This document shows, piece by piece, positions 37,233 to 47,219 of a stretch of DNA of 64,000 bases (position 1 is the stretch's first letter; every line of letters begins with the position of its first letter). Source of the stretch: Acidithiobacillus caldus ATCC 51756 (GTDB lineage Bacteria; Pseudomonadota; Gammaproteobacteria; Acidithiobacillales; Acidithiobacillaceae); assembly GCF_000175575.2 (NCBI RefSeq), contig NZ_CP005986.1, positions 1,123,549-1,187,548 of the forward strand, read 5' to 3'. Made by a program: the position numbers and the translations under genes. The notes under the pieces were generated by a model. It worked only from the letters and a program-made list of their open reading frames with translations, had not been told where the DNA came from and did not search any database.

Positions 37233-38245
37233 TCGTCATTGTCAAACCCGAGGCCAGCGCGGCGCAGCTGGAACAGCTCTTGAACCGGATTCGCGAGCTG
37301 GGCCTGACGCCCATGGTCAGTCAGGGGGCCGAGCGCACCGTGGTGGGCCTCATCGGCGACGAGCGCCTGGTGGGTGATGGCGTTCTCGAGTCCTTGCCCG
37401 CCGTAGAACAGGTCATGCCCATCTTGAAACCCTATAAACTGGTCAGCCGAGAGTTCAAAAAGACCGACAGTATCGTCGAGGTGCGGGGGATTCCCTTTGG
37501 TGGACCCGAGATTCAGGTCATCGCCGGGCCCTGTTCGGTGGAGACGGCGGAGCAAATGCGGCAAGCTGCCGCGGCGGTGCGGGCGGCGGGCTGCCGTCTG
37601 ATGCGTGGGGGTGCCTTCAAGCCGCGCACGAGCCCCTATACCTTTCAGGGCGTGGGCGATGAGGGCCTGGATTTTTTCCGTGAGGCGGCAGATGCCTATG
37701 ACCTGCCCATCGTCACCGAGCTCATGGATGTGCGCAAGATCGATGTGTTCCTGGAAAAGCGGGTGGACGTCATCCAGATCGGCACCCGCAACATGCAGAA
37801 TTTCGATCTGCTGAAAGAGGTGGGACGTCTGAATGTGCCCGTCATTCTCAAGCGGGGTATGAGCGCCACCATCAAGGAGTGGTTGATGGCGGCGGAGTAC
37901 ATTGCCGCCCACGGTAACCACCGCATCATCTTTGCTGAGCGCGGCATCCGCACCTTCGAGACCCAGTACCGCAACGTGCTGGACGTCACGGCGATCCCGG
38001 TGCTTAAAAAGGAGACCCACTTGCCCGTCATCGTCGACCCCAGTCACGCCGGTGGCAAGGCGGCGCTGGTGGCCCCCCTGGCCAAGGCGGCCATTGCTGC
38101 CGGAGCCGATGGCTTGCTCATCGAGTCCCACCCCTGCCCCGAAGAGGCCTGGTGCGATGCCGATCAGGCCCTGAGCCCCGAACAGTTGACCCAGCTCATG
38201 GGGGAACTGCGCCGGGTTGCCGAGGCCGTCGGTCGTACCCTGTAA
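37229..38245 (+). CDS. aroF: 3-deoxy-7-phosphoheptulonate synthase, type I-beta with regulatory domain
   Basis: 338 residues. First enzyme of the shikimate pathway. Residues ~1-70 form the ferredoxin-like regulatory domain (MIVIVKPEASAAQLEQLLNR) found in Thermotoga-type enzymes; the barrel follows with VIAGPCSVET, MRGGAFKPRTSPYTFQG, GTRNMQN, LKRGM and DPSHAGG. The regulatory domain implies feedback control by Tyr or Phe. Its TAA stop (38243-38245) is in the same frame as tyrA. Confidence 0.95.
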   Translation: MIVIVKPEASAAQLEQLLNRIRELGLTPMVSQGAERTVVGLIGDERLVGDGVLESLPAVEQVMPILKPYKLVSREFKKTDSIVEVRGIPFGGPEIQVIAGPCSVETAEQMRQAAAAVRAAGCRLMRGGAFKPRTSPYTFQGVGDEGLDFFREAADAYDLPIVTELMDVRKIDVFLEKRVDVIQIGTRNMQNFDLLKEVGRLNVPVILKRGMSATIKEWLMAAEYIAAHGNHRIIFAERGIRTFETQYRNVLDVTAIPVLKKETHLPVIVDPSHAGGKAALVAPLAKAAIAAGADGLLIESHPCPEEAWCDADQALSPEQLTQLMGELRRVAEAVGRTL

Positions 38246-38260
38246 GGCGCGGAGCACGCC

Positions 38261-39157
38261 ATTTCCATTCAGTGGTCATATCGCGCCATCGCCATCCTGG
38301 GCCTGGGCCTCATGGGCGGGAGTCTGGCCCTGGCGCTACGCCATCGCGGGTACGCTCATCGGCTCTTCGGGGCCGGAGGCAGTCCAGAGGACCTGCGCCT
38401 TGCCGCTGCCGCAGAGTACCCGCGGGGGGACGGAACGGCTCCGATTTTTGACCTCTGCCGCGAGGATCCCGCCGAGCTACCTTGGGCGGAAGTGGATCTC
38501 GTGGTGGTGGCGACACCACCGGCCACGCTTGCGGAGATTTTCGGGCAGTTGCGGGAGTGGATTTCTGAAACCTGCGTCGTGACGGATCTGGCTAGCGTCA
38601 AAGGGGATCTGGTGGCCTCGGGTACCGCACTGCTGGGCGGGCGTTACCTCAGCGCCCACCCTCTGGTGGGCGGCGAGCGTCACGGTTTTGCGGCGGCCAC
38701 GGCGGAACTCTATGTCGATGCCCTGATTCTGCTGACACCGGGCGGTGAAGAGGTAGACCCGCGTGCCCTCGCGCTGCAGCAGCTCTGGGAAGCACTCGGC
38801 TGTCGGGTGCGGATGCTGTCTCCCGGCGAGCACGACGACGCCCTGGCGGCCACCAGCCATCTGCCGCACCTGCTGGCCTATGCCTTCATGGCCAGCCTCG
38901 ACGACAGTGACGCCCTGCGGGATCTGGGCGGCAGCGGCCTACGCGATTTCAGCCGAATCGCCGAAAGTGATCCCGCACTCTGGACGGATATCCTGCTCCG
39001 CAACCGTGAGGCGGTACGCCGGCGCCTGCAGACCTTGCGCCACACCCTCGATCATCTGGACGGTTTGCTTGCGCAGGGAAGCGCCGCTGTTTTGGGGGAC
39101 ATCCTTGCCACGGCGCGAGCGCGTCGGCAACAATTTCGTTTTCCACCTCGTACGTGA
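38261..39157 (+). CDS. tyrA: Prephenate/arogenate dehydrogenase with apparent AUU start
   Basis: The Rossmann motif AILGLGLMGGSLALALR is essential for NAD binding, yet the first in-frame ATG (38312) lies inside it at GLM, and no ATG, GTG or TTG occurs between the upstream in-frame TAA (38243-38245) and that ATG. ATT at 38261 has GGAG at 38251-38254 with a 6-base gap and would give ISIQWSYRAIAILGLG, a normal TyrA N-terminus; ATT 38267 is an alternative. From 38261 the product has 298 residues with the usual domains: nucleotide binding (VVVATPPATL, ASVKGD), then HPLVGGERHG with the catalytic His, and the helical dimer domain (SHLPHLLAYAF). The enzyme makes hydroxyphenylpyruvate for tyrosine. 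Confidence 0.88.
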   Translation: MSIQWSYRAIAILGLGLMGGSLALALRHRGYAHRLFGAGGSPEDLRLAAAAEYPRGDGTAPIFDLCREDPAELPWAEVDLVVVATPPATLAEIFGQLREWISETCVVTDLASVKGDLVASGTALLGGRYLSAHPLVGGERHGFAAATAELYVDALILLTPGGEEVDPRALALQQLWEALGCRVRMLSPGEHDDALAATSHLPHLLAYAFMASLDDSDALRDLGGSGLRDFSRIAESDPALWTDILLRNREAVRRRLQTLRHTLDHLDGLLAQGSAAVLGDILATARARRQQFRFPPRT

Positions 39158-39162
39158 GTACC

Positions 39163-40461
39163 ATGGACTATCGTGTCAATCCCGGTGGCTGTTTGCGCGG
39201 CCAGATCAGTGTTCCCGGCGACAAATCCATTTCCCACCGGGTCGTCATGCTCGGCGCCATCGCCGACGGTGTGACGGAGGCGGAGGGTCTGCTGGAGGGG
39301 GCCGACGTTCTTGCCACCATCGCCGCCTTCCAAAGCATGGGCGTGCACATGGAGGGACCGGACCGTGGCCATCTGCGTATCGAGGGTGTCGGCCTGCGCG
39401 GTCTGCGCGCCCCGTCCGACATCATCGACTGCGGCAATTCGGGCACGGCCATGCGCCTGCTGGCGGGACTGCTGGCGGGTCAGGAGTTCAGCTGCACCCT
39501 GACGGGCGACGCGAGTCTGCGGCGGCGCCCCATGGGACGGGTACTCGCGCCGCTGGCGCAGATGGGTGCGGCCATCGAGGCCGAGGATGGGCGCGCGCCC
39601 CTGCACATCCACGGTCGCCCACTCCAGGGTATCCATTACGACCTACCCGTGGCCAGTGCCCAGGTCAAGTCGGCCATTCTCCTGGCGGGTCTTTACGCCA
39701 CGGGCGATACCTGCGTGCGTGAACCGGCCCCCACCCGCGACCACAGTGAGCGCATGCTTCAGGGCTTTGGCCAGCCGGTGCGTGTGGAGGGTGCGCAGCG
39801 TTGTCTGCGTTCCGCGGGGCATCTGCGCGGGCAGAGCCTGCGTGTGCCGGGGGATATATCTTCGGCTGCCTTCTTCCTCCTGGGTGCCAGCATTGCGCCC
39901 AAGTCCGATCTGTTGCTGGAGGGCGTGGGTATCAATCCCACGCGCACCGGTATCGTCGAGATCCTCACGCGTATGGGGGCACGTATCGATCTCCTGCGCT
40001 TGCGTGAGGTAGGGGGGGAGCCCGTCGCCGATCTGCGTGTGCGCTATGCCCAACTGCGTGGGATCGACATTCCCACCCGCCTGGTGCCCCTGGCCATCGA
40101 TGAGTTTCCGGCCATCTTCATCGCCGCTGCCGCCGCCGAAGGCGTGACCCGTATCCGTGGCGCCGAGGAGCTTCGGGTCAAGGAAAGCGACCGCATCGCC
40201 GTCATGGCGGCGGGCCTGCGCACGCTGGGTATCGCGGTAGAGGAACTCGCCGACGGTGCCATCATCCACGGGGGCGTGCTCGGTGGTGGTGAGGTGGCCA
40301 GCCACGGCGATCACCGCATCGCCATGGCCTTCGCCATGGCCGGGCTCGTGGCCCGGGAATCCGTGCGCATCACCGATTGCACCAACGTCGCCACCTCTTT
40401 CCCCAATTTTGCGGAGTTGGCCCGGACGGCTGGCCTGGACCTCGAGGTGCAGACGTCGTGA
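39163..40461 (+). CDS. aroA: 5-enolpyruvylshikimate-3-phosphate synthase
   Basis: 432 residues from ATG 39163; a GTG at 39154 overlapping the tyrA stop is an alternative start. EPSP synthase joins PEP to shikimate-3-phosphate. Motifs: VPGDKSISHR near the N-terminus, CGNSGTAMRLL, RRRPMGRVL, SAQVKSAILLAGL, INPTRTG and LRVKESDRI. The GDK-x, S-A-Q-x-K and N-x-T-R set is the published signature of class II enzymes, which tolerate glyphosate better than class I. Its stop overlaps the cmk GTG. Confidence 0.95.
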   Translation: MDYRVNPGGCLRGQISVPGDKSISHRVVMLGAIADGVTEAEGLLEGADVLATIAAFQSMGVHMEGPDRGHLRIEGVGLRGLRAPSDIIDCGNSGTAMRLLAGLLAGQEFSCTLTGDASLRRRPMGRVLAPLAQMGAAIEAEDGRAPLHIHGRPLQGIHYDLPVASAQVKSAILLAGLYATGDTCVREPAPTRDHSERMLQGFGQPVRVEGAQRCLRSAGHLRGQSLRVPGDISSAAFFLLGASIAPKSDLLLEGVGINPTRTGIVEILTRMGARIDLLRLREVGGEPVADLRVRYAQLRGIDIPTRLVPLAIDEFPAIFIAAAAAEGVTRIRGAEELRVKESDRIAVMAAGLRTLGIAVEELADGAIIHGGVLGGGEVASHGDHRIAMAFAMAGLVARESVRITDCTNVATSFPNFAELARTAGLDLEVQTS

Positions 40462-41165
40462 CGGCAGCGGCACCGGTCATTACCCTCGATGGACCCGGTG
40501 GTGTCGGCAAAGGCACCCTCGGTCGCCATCTTGCCCGACGCCTGGGTTGGCACCTCCTGGACAGCGGCGCCATCTACCGGGCCACGGCCCTGGCCGCCGT
40601 GCGGGCTGGGCTCGCGCTGGACGACGTCGACGGCCTGGCGAGCCTCGCCCGCGAACTCCCCCTGCGCTTCGTGGAGGCCGGGGACGAGACGGAGATCTGG
40701 CTTGGTGACGAACGCATCGACACGGCCATCCGCACGCCGGAGGTGGGGCAATGGGCCTCACGCATTGCCGCACTCGCGCCCCTGCGGTCGGCTCTCCTGC
40801 AACGGCAGCGGGATTTTCAGCAGGCGCCGGGTCTGGTGGCCGATGGCCGCGACATGGGTACCGTGGTGTTCCCCGATGCGCGACTCAAGATCTTCTTGAC
40901 GGCGAGTGTCGAGGTGCGTGCCGCGCGCCGCCTAAAACAGTTGATGGAACAGGGAAGTAGTGCTAGTCTAGCCACCATTGCAGCAGAGATCGCCGAGCGG
41001 GATCGTCGGGATCGTGAACGCAGCGTCGCCCCCTTGGTGGCGGCTCCCGACGCGCGGATCCTCGATACCAGTGCGTTGAGTGTTGCAGAGAGTTCTCGGG
41101 TCCTTGAAGGTTGGGTAGTCGACGCCTTCGGGGAGATTTTCGTCCGCCAGTCCGCTGGCATTTGA
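40458..41165 (+). CDS. cmk: Cytidylate kinase
   Basis: 235 residues from GTG 40458, overlapping the aroA stop by 4 bp. P-loop ITLDGPGGVGKGTLGRHLA, LLDSGAIYRATALAA (CMP binding), then DGRDMGTVVFPDARLKIFLTAS and ERDRRDRERSVAPL. It phosphorylates CMP and dCMP. The conserved aroA-cmk-rpsA order confirms it. Confidence 0.96.
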   Translation: MTAAAPVITLDGPGGVGKGTLGRHLARRLGWHLLDSGAIYRATALAAVRAGLALDDVDGLASLARELPLRFVEAGDETEIWLGDERIDTAIRTPEVGQWASRIAALAPLRSALLQRQRDFQQAPGLVADGRDMGTVVFPDARLKIFLTASVEVRAARRLKQLMEQGSSASLATIAAEIAERDRRDRERSVAPLVAAPDARILDTSALSVAESSRVLEGWVVDAFGEIFVRQSAGI

Positions 41166-41218
41166 GCAGGTTGCGGGGCAGGAGCATCTGTCCCGGCACA
41201 TGAGGCCTATCGAACCCT

Positions 41219-42940
41219 ATGACCACCCCACAAGCAGAAGTCCTGTCTGAACCCAGTTTTGCCGAGCTGTTTGAACAAAGTCAGAGCACCCAAGGCATCA
41301 AGCCTGGAGACCTTCTCACCGGCGTCGTCACCCGCGTGGATAACGATTTCGTCGTTATCGACGTCGGTCTGAAGTCCGAGGGCCCGGTGCCTGCGGAGCA
41401 GTTCCGCAACAGCGAGGGCGAACTCGAGGTCAAGGTGGGCGATCGGGTGGAAGTATGCCTGGAGTCCGTGGAAGACGGCATGGGCGAGACCAAGCTCTCG
41501 CGCGAGAAGGCGCGGCGCGCCAAGACCTGGGAGGATCTGGAAAAGGCCTTCGAAGAGGGCGCCGTGGTCCACGGGTTTCTCACTGGCAAGGTCAAGGGTG
41601 GGTTCACGGTCAGCATTGATGGCGTGCGCGCCTTCCTGCCGGGCTCCCTGGTGGACGTGCGTCCCGTTCGCGATGTGGCCTACCTCGAGGGCAAGGATCT
41701 CGAGATGAAGATCATCAAGCTCGACCGCAAGCGCAACAACGTCGTGGTATCGCGGCGCGCCGTGGTCGAGCAGGAACAGAGTGCCGAGCGTGGGGCCTTG
41801 CTGGAGAGCATCCAGGAAGGGGCCATCCTCGAGGGCGTGGTCAAGAACCTGACGGACTACGGCGCCTTCATTGACCTGGGCGGTATCGATGGTCTCTTGC
41901 ACATCACCGACATGGGCTGGCGCCGCGTCAAGCACCCCAGCGAAGTCGTCAGTGCCGGCGACGAGGTGCGGGTCATGGTGCTCAAGTTCGATCGCGAGCG
42001 CGGTCGTATCTCCCTGGGCATGAAGCAGTTGGGTGAAGATCCCTGGCAGGACATCTCGCGCCGCTACCCCGAAGGTACGCGGATCTTTGGCAAGGTCACC
42101 AACATCACCGACTACGGCGCCTTCGTCGAGATCGAAGAGGGAGTGGAAGGCCTCGTGCACGTCTCCGAAATCGACTGGACCAACAAGAACCTCAATCCCG
42201 CCAAGGCGCTGCACCTGGGGCAGGAGGTGGAGGTCATGGTCCTCGACATCGACGAGGAACGGCGGCGCATCTCCCTGGGTATCAAGCAGTGTCTGCCCAA
42301 CCCCTGGGAAGAGTTCGCCCAGAACTATCAGAAGGGCGATCGGGTGTCCGGCCAAATCAAGAGCATTACCGACTTTGGGGTATTCATTGGCCTCGAAGGT
42401 GGAATCGACGGACTCATCCATCTGTCCGATCTGTCCTGGGATCGCCCGGGCGAAGAGGCGGTGCGGGACTTCAAGAAGGGAGACGAGCTGGAGGCCGTGG
42501 TCCTCAGTATTGATCCCGAGCGCGAACGCATCTCCCTGGGCATCAAGCAGATGGAGACCGACCCCTTCATCCAGTTCGTCGTCGCCAACGACAAGGGCAG
42601 CCTGACGGAGGGTGAGGTCATCTCCGTGGACGGCAAGGGTGCGGTCATCAAGCTGGCAGAAGGCGTGGAAGGATTCCTGCCGGCGCGGGAATACGCGCGC
42701 GGCAGTGCGCCCGAGGTGGGGGATCGTATCGATGTGGCCATCGCCAGCATCGACCGCAAGAACCGCACCCTGACCCTGAGTACCAAGGCCCAGGCGGCAC
42801 GGGAAAGTGGTCACGGCGGCGGTCACGAGGATTCCGCGGCACTGACGCAGCAGTACGCGCGCAGCGCAGCCACCGGAACCACCAGTCTCGGAGATCTGAT
42901 CAAGGAACAGCTCAAGCGCAAGCAGGAAGAAGAGAGCTAA
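41219..42940 (+). CDS. rpsA: 30S ribosomal protein S1
   Basis: 573 residues with six S1/OB-fold repeats. Repeats 3-6 are easily seen from [60 protein letters not shown] and [21 protein letters not shown]1 binds mRNA leaders at the ribosome. No good Shine-Dalgarno precedes the ATG, as is typical of rpsA, which is autoregulated through leader structure. Confidence 0.97.
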   Translation: MTTPQAEVLSEPSFAELFEQSQSTQGIKPGDLLTGVVTRVDNDFVVIDVGLKSEGPVPAEQFRNSEGELEVKVGDRVEVCLESVEDGMGETKLSREKARRAKTWEDLEKAFEEGAVVHGFLTGKVKGGFTVSIDGVRAFLPGSLVDVRPVRDVAYLEGKDLEMKIIKLDRKRNNVVVSRRAVVEQEQSAERGALLESIQEGAILEGVVKNLTDYGAFIDLGGIDGLLHITDMGWRRVKHPSEVVSAGDEVRVMVLKFDRERGRISLGMKQLGEDPWQDISRRYPEGTRIFGKVTNITDYGAFVEIEEGVEGLVHVSEIDWTNKNLNPAKALHLGQEVEVMVLDIDEERRRISLGIKQCLPNPWEEFAQNYQKGDRVSGQIKSITDFGVFIGLEGGIDGLIHLSDLSWDRPGEEAVRDFKKGDELEAVVLSIDPERERISLGIKQMETDPFIQFVVANDKGSLTEGEVISVDGKGAVIKLAEGVEGFLPAREYARGSAPEVGDRIDVAIASIDRKNRTLTLSTKAQAARESGHGGGHEDSAALTQQYARSAATGTTSLGDLIKEQLKRKQEEES

Positions 42941-42954
42941 TTCCGCGCCGCACT

Positions 42955-42997
42955 CCCCGTCTCAGGCCGGCACCTTGCCGGTGTGAGGCGGGGTTTC
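42955..42997 (+). terminator. Hairpin terminator after rpsA
   Basis: CCCCGTCTCA (42955-42964) pairs with TGAGGCGGGG (42984-42993) around an inner CCGGCA/TGCCGG stem, followed by TTT. The T-run is short, so partial read-through to ihfB is possible. Confidence 0.7.
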
Positions 42998-43046
42998 CGT
43001 TCATAAGAGAGCCCATAATCATGACAAAATCGGACTGATCAAGCTC

Positions 43047-43319
43047 ATGAGTGCCCAGTACCCGCATGTCAGCATTCGCGATATCGAACTCGCCACGCGG
43101 CACATGCTGGATTACCTCAGTGACGCCCTGCGCGAGAACGAGCGCATCGAGATTCGTGGTTTCGGCAGCTTTTCCCTGCATATCCGACCGGAAAAGCAGG
43201 GGCGTAATCCCAAAACGGGGGAACCGGTCTGGGTTCCGGAAAAACGCGTGCCCCATTTCAAGCCGGGCAAGGAATTGCGAGAGCAGGTGGACTATGCCCG
43301 TGCCGATGCGCAGCGCTGA
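43047..43319 (+). CDS. ihfB: Integration host factor beta subunit, apparently N-terminally frameshifted
   Basis: The 90-residue ORF covers the HU/IHF fold: ENERIEIRGFGSFSLHIRP, GRNPKTGEPVWVPEKRVPHFKPGKELRE, with the DNA-intercalating Pro in the RNPKTGE arm. The normal beginning is upstream: ATG 43021 reads M-T-K-S-D then TGA, but from 43035 in the frame of this ORF the codons are L-I-K-L-M. One missing base near 43033-43034 would restore MTKS-x-LIKLMSAQYPHVS, the canonical IhfB start. As given, only ATG 43047 can be used, losing about nine residues of helix 1. IHF bends DNA and assists sigma54 promoters such as that proposed at 60472. Sequencing error versus real mutation cannot be decided here. 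Confidence 0.88.
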   Translation: MSAQYPHVSIRDIELATRHMLDYLSDALRENERIEIRGFGSFSLHIRPEKQGRNPKTGEPVWVPEKRVPHFKPGKELREQVDYARADAQR

Positions 43320-43343
43320 GTCCGGGCTCTGAGCGGCGCCGTC

Positions 43344-44489
43344 GTGGCAGCGTCCTGGTGGCTCGTCTTCCTGGCCGGGGCGCTGGGTATGGCGCTGGGA
43401 CTGGTGGTTGCGGTTTTCTGGCGTCCGCGACGCGCGCTTCTGGTTCCGGAGGTCTATGTTCAGGGGCTGAACCACCTCCTCAGCGACCGCAGCGACGAGG
43501 CGGTAGAAGCCTTCCTGGAGGCCCTGCGTCAGCATCCCGAGAGCACGGACATTCTCATGGCCCTCGGTCGTCTGTTCCGCCGGCGGGGAGAGTTGGAGCG
43601 GGCCTTGCGTGTGCATCAGTACCTGCTGGAGCAACCCGGACTGAGTCTCTCGTTGCGTCAGGAGGTGCTGCTGGAGATCGCCCGGGATTATCTCAAATCC
43701 GGGATACTCAATCGCGCCGAAAGTATCCTCAAGGAACTGCTGCAGCGTGACGACCGCTACGTGGATGGTCTGCAGGCCCTGGCGGAACTCTACGAACTGG
43801 GTGCCGATTGGCCTCAGGCAGTGGCCGTGCGTCGTCGTCTCAAAGCCCTGGGACGTGAGGGTCAAGAAGCCATCATTGCCCTGATCTGCGGCGAGATGGC
43901 CGAGGCAGCCATCGGTCGCGGCGACGTGACGGCGGCGCGGCAATACCTGGCCGAGGCTCGGGAGGTGGACCCGGACAGTCCGCGCACGCAAATCATCGAG
44001 GGACGTTTGGCCTTTGCCGAGGGAGCCTGGGAGCGTGCCGCAGGGACGTGGGCGAGGCTCCTGGATACGGGTGCCTACCCGGCACTGCTGCTGGTGGTGC
44101 GACCCTTCCTCGAAGCCCTGAAGCGCTGCCTCGACCAGCCTTCCTGCCGTAGTTGGCGGGCGCGTCTGCTGGATCGCTTCGACGATACCCTGACGGTTTA
44201 CCGGGTGGCCCAGGCTTTACTGGAGGTGGATGGCACGGAGGCTGCGCGGGACTATCTGCGTCGCGCCCTGAATGCACGCAAGGGTCTGCCCGTAGTACAA
44301 CTGCTCTTGCGTCTGGAGACTCCGACTCCGGAACTGCTGCCGCAGTTGGTTCAGGTCATCGGTGATTTACCCATGCCCAATCCTCAGTTTCAGTGTGCGC
44401 AGTGTGGTTACCGCACCGGCGAACACCATTGGCGCTGTCCCAGCTGCAGAAGCTGGGGCAGCTTTACGGGCGGAACCCTATGGACATGA
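43344..44489 (+). CDS. lapB: LPS assembly regulator LapB (YciM), TPR plus rubredoxin-type zinc domain
   Basis: 381 residues, GTG start. N-terminal membrane anchor ([22 protein letters not shown]), about nine TPR repeats, and a C-terminal rubredoxin-like metal site CAQCGYRTG...CPSCRSWG. LapB adapts LpxC to FtsH for degradation, setting the LPS level. Its place between ihfB and pyrF is conserved. The 3' end overlaps pyrF. Confidence 0.93.
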   Translation: MAASWWLVFLAGALGMALGLVVAVFWRPRRALLVPEVYVQGLNHLLSDRSDEAVEAFLEALRQHPESTDILMALGRLFRRRGELERALRVHQYLLEQPGLSLSLRQEVLLEIARDYLKSGILNRAESILKELLQRDDRYVDGLQALAELYELGADWPQAVAVRRRLKALGREGQEAIIALICGEMAEAAIGRGDVTAARQYLAEAREVDPDSPRTQIIEGRLAFAEGAWERAAGTWARLLDTGAYPALLLVVRPFLEALKRCLDQPSCRSWRARLLDRFDDTLTVYRVAQALLEVDGTEAARDYLRRALNARKGLPVVQLLLRLETPTPELLPQLVQVIGDLPMPNPQFQCAQCGYRTGEHHWRCPSCRSWGSFTGGTLWT

Positions 44490-45223
44490 CACCCCTCATC
44501 GTTGCCCTGGATTGCGCCGACGCGCGCACCGCATTGGAGCTGGCCGCAGGCCTCGATCCACGGCGTTGTCGCGTGAAAGTCGGCAAGGAACTCTTCACCA
44601 GCGCTGGGCCGGCCTTGCTGGAGGACTTACGGGAACGGGGTTTCGAGATCTTTCTCGACCTCAAGTTTCACGATATACCGCAGACCGTGGCCAAGGCCTG
44701 CGCCGCTGCCACCCGTCTGGGGGTGTGGATGCTCAATGTGCACGCCAGCGGTGGTCTGGCCATGCTGCAGGCGGCGCGCGAGGGTGTGGAGGATGCTGCA
44801 GGTCCGACGCGACCCAAACTCATCGCCGTCACCGTGCTCACCAGTCTGGACGATGGGGCTCTGGCGGAGCTGGGCTGTCGGGACGGCGTGGACGCCCAGG
44901 TGGAGCGGCTCGCCAGCCTGGCGGCCAAGGCGGGTCTGGACGGTGTCGTCTGCTCTGCGCGCGAAGCGGCGCGTCTCAAAGGGCTAGAGCCCGGCCTGCT
45001 GCGCGTGACGCCGGGTATCCGCCCGGCGCAGGCGGCTGGTGACGACCAGAAGCGCGTCATGACGCCGGCTCGGGCCCTGGCCGCCGGTGCCGACTATCTG
45101 GTGGTGGGTCGACCCATCACGGCCGCCGCCGACCCGGCGCAGGCCCTGGCGGCCCTGCTCGCAGAAATCGAGGGCGCCACCGCCACCCATTTCCATGATC
45201 ACCCTAGCGAGGAATCCGCATGA
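44480..45223 (+). CDS. pyrF: Orotidine 5'-phosphate decarboxylase
   Basis: 247 residues. Last step of UMP synthesis. [10 protein letters not shown] at the start, the catalytic [13 protein letters not shown] (Lys-Asp pair) and TPGIRP near the C-terminus are diagnostic. The ATG at 44480 overlaps lapB; ATG 44486 (ATGA with the lapB stop) would drop two residues and is equally possible. A His-rich tail (THFHDH) is unusual but short. Coupled to pyrE by a 4-bp overlap. Confidence 0.95.
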   Translation: MDMTPLIVALDCADARTALELAAGLDPRRCRVKVGKELFTSAGPALLEDLRERGFEIFLDLKFHDIPQTVAKACAAATRLGVWMLNVHASGGLAMLQAAREGVEDAAGPTRPKLIAVTVLTSLDDGALAELGCRDGVDAQVERLASLAAKAGLDGVVCSAREAARLKGLEPGLLRVTPGIRPAQAAGDDQKRVMTPARALAAGADYLVVGRPITAAADPAQALAALLAEIEGATATHFHDHPSEESA

Positions 45224-45825
45224 GCCACGATGCACTGGCCGCCGACGCCGTCCTGGCACTCTACGAGGAGGATGGCGCTCTGTTACACGGGCATTTCCTG
45301 CTCTCGTCGGGTCTGCACAGTGACACCTACCTGCAGTCGGCGCGCGTTCTGCAATACCCGGCGCACGGCGCCCGCCTGGCCAGCGCCATGGTGGCGGGAA
45401 TTCCGGAGGCCATCCGCAGCCAGCTGCGGGTGGTCGTCGGCCCGGCCATGGGCGCCGTATTGGTGTCCTACGAATGCGCCCGCAGCCTTGGGCAGCGCAG
45501 CCTGTTCACGGAACGCGAAAATGGCCAGATGCGGCTGCGCCGCGGTTTTGCGCTGGAGCCCGGCGAAGGCGTCTTGGTGGTGGAGGATATCACCACCACG
45601 GGCGGCTCCACTCGCGAGTGCATGGACGCAGTCCGCGCCGCTGGTGGGCGGGTGCTGGCGGTGTCGGCCATCATCGATCGCAGCCCTGGCGGGATTGCAG
45701 ACTTCGACGGGATACCCTATTTTCCTCTGTTGCGCCTGCCGGTGCAGACCTGGCGTCCGGAGGAGTGCCCCCTTTGTGTCGCCGGCACGCCGGCGGTAAA
45801 ACCCGGTAGCCGCGCTTTGCGCTGA
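45220..45825 (+). CDS. pyrE: Orotate phosphoribosyltransferase
   Basis: 201 residues. Adds PRPP to orotate, the step before Pyr[22 protein letters not shown] is the orotate-binding region and [16 protein letters not shown] is the PRPP-binding motif. Adjacent pyrF-pyrE supports the assignment. It carries a Cys pair late in the sequence (CPLC) as in related PyrE proteins. Confidence 0.95.
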   Translation: MSHDALAADAVLALYEEDGALLHGHFLLSSGLHSDTYLQSARVLQYPAHGARLASAMVAGIPEAIRSQLRVVVGPAMGAVLVSYECARSLGQRSLFTERENGQMRLRRGFALEPGEGVLVVEDITTTGGSTRECMDAVRAAGGRVLAVSAIIDRSPGGIADFDGIPYFPLLRLPVQTWRPEECPLCVAGTPAVKPGSRALR

Positions 45826-45897
45826 GCTTCGACCGGCCGTTCCCTCTGTTGAGATCCACGTCAAGGTTTGAACCGAATGCAAAAAAAGGATGAGTAT

Positions 45898-47184
45898 ATG
45901 ACCCTGCGCACCCCGGAAGGGGCCCCCCTGGAGCGTCAGATCCAGATCACCGTCCCCGCCGCCGAAGTCGATGCCCAAGTCACGCAGCGCCTGCGGCAGA
46001 AGGCGCGCAGCGCGCGTCTGCCGGGTTTTCGGCCCGGCAAGGTACCGCCTGCCGTCATCCAGGGGCAGTTCGGCTCGGAGGCGCTCATGGAGGCTTTCGA
46101 CCATCTGATCAACCAGTACTATGTCGAAGCCTTGCGTACGCACTCCCTGCGACCGGTGGCTCGGCCTGAGGTGCAGGTGGACCAGGGCGGTCGTGGTGAG
46201 GATCTTATCTTTACGGCCACCGTCGAGGTCTATCCCGACTTTACCCCCGTCGTGCCCGAGGCGGTGGTGACGCGCAAGACCGCAGAGATCCTGGACAGCG
46301 ATGTGGATGCCACCCTGGACATCATGCGCCAGCAGCGGCGCGACTTTGTCGCTGTGGATCGCCCAGCCCAGAGCGGCGATCGGGTGACGGTGGATTTCAT
46401 CGGGCGCCGCGGGGGTGAGGTCCTTCCCGGGGGCGACGTAAGCGACTACGGGGTCGTGCTCGGCAGCGGCCGCTTGCTGCCGGAGATAGAGCAGGCTCTG
46501 GAAGGTCTGCGGGCAGGGGATGAGAAGCAGGTGGAGGTGACCTTCCCGGCGGATTATCCCAACCCCGAACTGGCGGGCCAGAAGGCGGAGTTCGCGCTGA
46601 AGGTCAAGGCGGTGGCAGAACCGCGCCTGCCGGAGCTGGACGCCGATTTTGCCCGAGAACTGGGCATCGAGGATGGTGACGTCGCCACCCTGCGGCGTGA
46701 GGTTCGGGAAAACCTGGAACGCGAGGCGCAGCGAATCAGTCGCGTGCAGGTCAAGGCCCAGATCCTCGACCTGCTGGTGGAAGCCAACCAGCCCGAATTG
46801 CCAAAGCAGTTGCTGGCCCAGGAGCGTGAGCGCCTGAAGCAGGAACGCAAGGTGCAAGAACTGGACAGCGAGGGCGAGTCCCTTGCGCGGCGGCGTGTGG
46901 TGCTGGGTCTGGTGCTCTCGGAGATTGCCCGGCAGCAGAAACTGGTTGCCAGTGCGAGCGCAATGGACCGTATGCTGCGCGATATGGCGGAGCAGTACGA
47001 AGACCCCGGGCAGTTCGTCCGCTGGTATCGTCAGGATGAGCAGCGCCTGGCGGAACTGGAGGCCATGGTGCTGGAAGATCAGGTGGTGGAATGGTTGCTG
47101 GAGCGTGTTAAAGTGTCGGAAGTCCCCGTCAGCTTCAATCGCCTGATCGGGCGTGAGCCGGAGCCCGCCGACGTCAGCGCGTGA
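45898..47184 (+). CDS. tig: Trigger factor
   Basis: 428 residues from ATG 45898 (AAGGA eight bases upstream); in-frame ATG 45877 and TTG 45868 would add short charged tails. Ribosome-bound chaperone and prolyl isomerase. The ribosome-docking signature is seen as [14 protein letters not shown]; the FKBP domain spans roughly residues 150-235 ([29 protein letters not shown]); the rest is helical. It is followed by clpP, clpX and lon, the conserved protein-quality cluster. Confidence 0.96.
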   Translation: MTLRTPEGAPLERQIQITVPAAEVDAQVTQRLRQKARSARLPGFRPGKVPPAVIQGQFGSEALMEAFDHLINQYYVEALRTHSLRPVARPEVQVDQGGRGEDLIFTATVEVYPDFTPVVPEAVVTRKTAEILDSDVDATLDIMRQQRRDFVAVDRPAQSGDRVTVDFIGRRGGEVLPGGDVSDYGVVLGSGRLLPEIEQALEGLRAGDEKQVEVTFPADYPNPELAGQKAEFALKVKAVAEPRLPELDADFARELGIEDGDVATLRREVRENLEREAQRISRVQVKAQILDLLVEANQPELPKQLLAQERERLKQERKVQELDSEGESLARRRVVLGLVLSEIARQQKLVASASAMDRMLRDMAEQYEDPGQFVRWYRQDEQRLAELEAMVLEDQVVEWLLERVKVSEVPVSFNRLIGREPEPADVSA

Positions 47185-47219
47185 CCGGCAGCGAGTATAA
47201 CAGCGAGAAGGAGCAGCAC

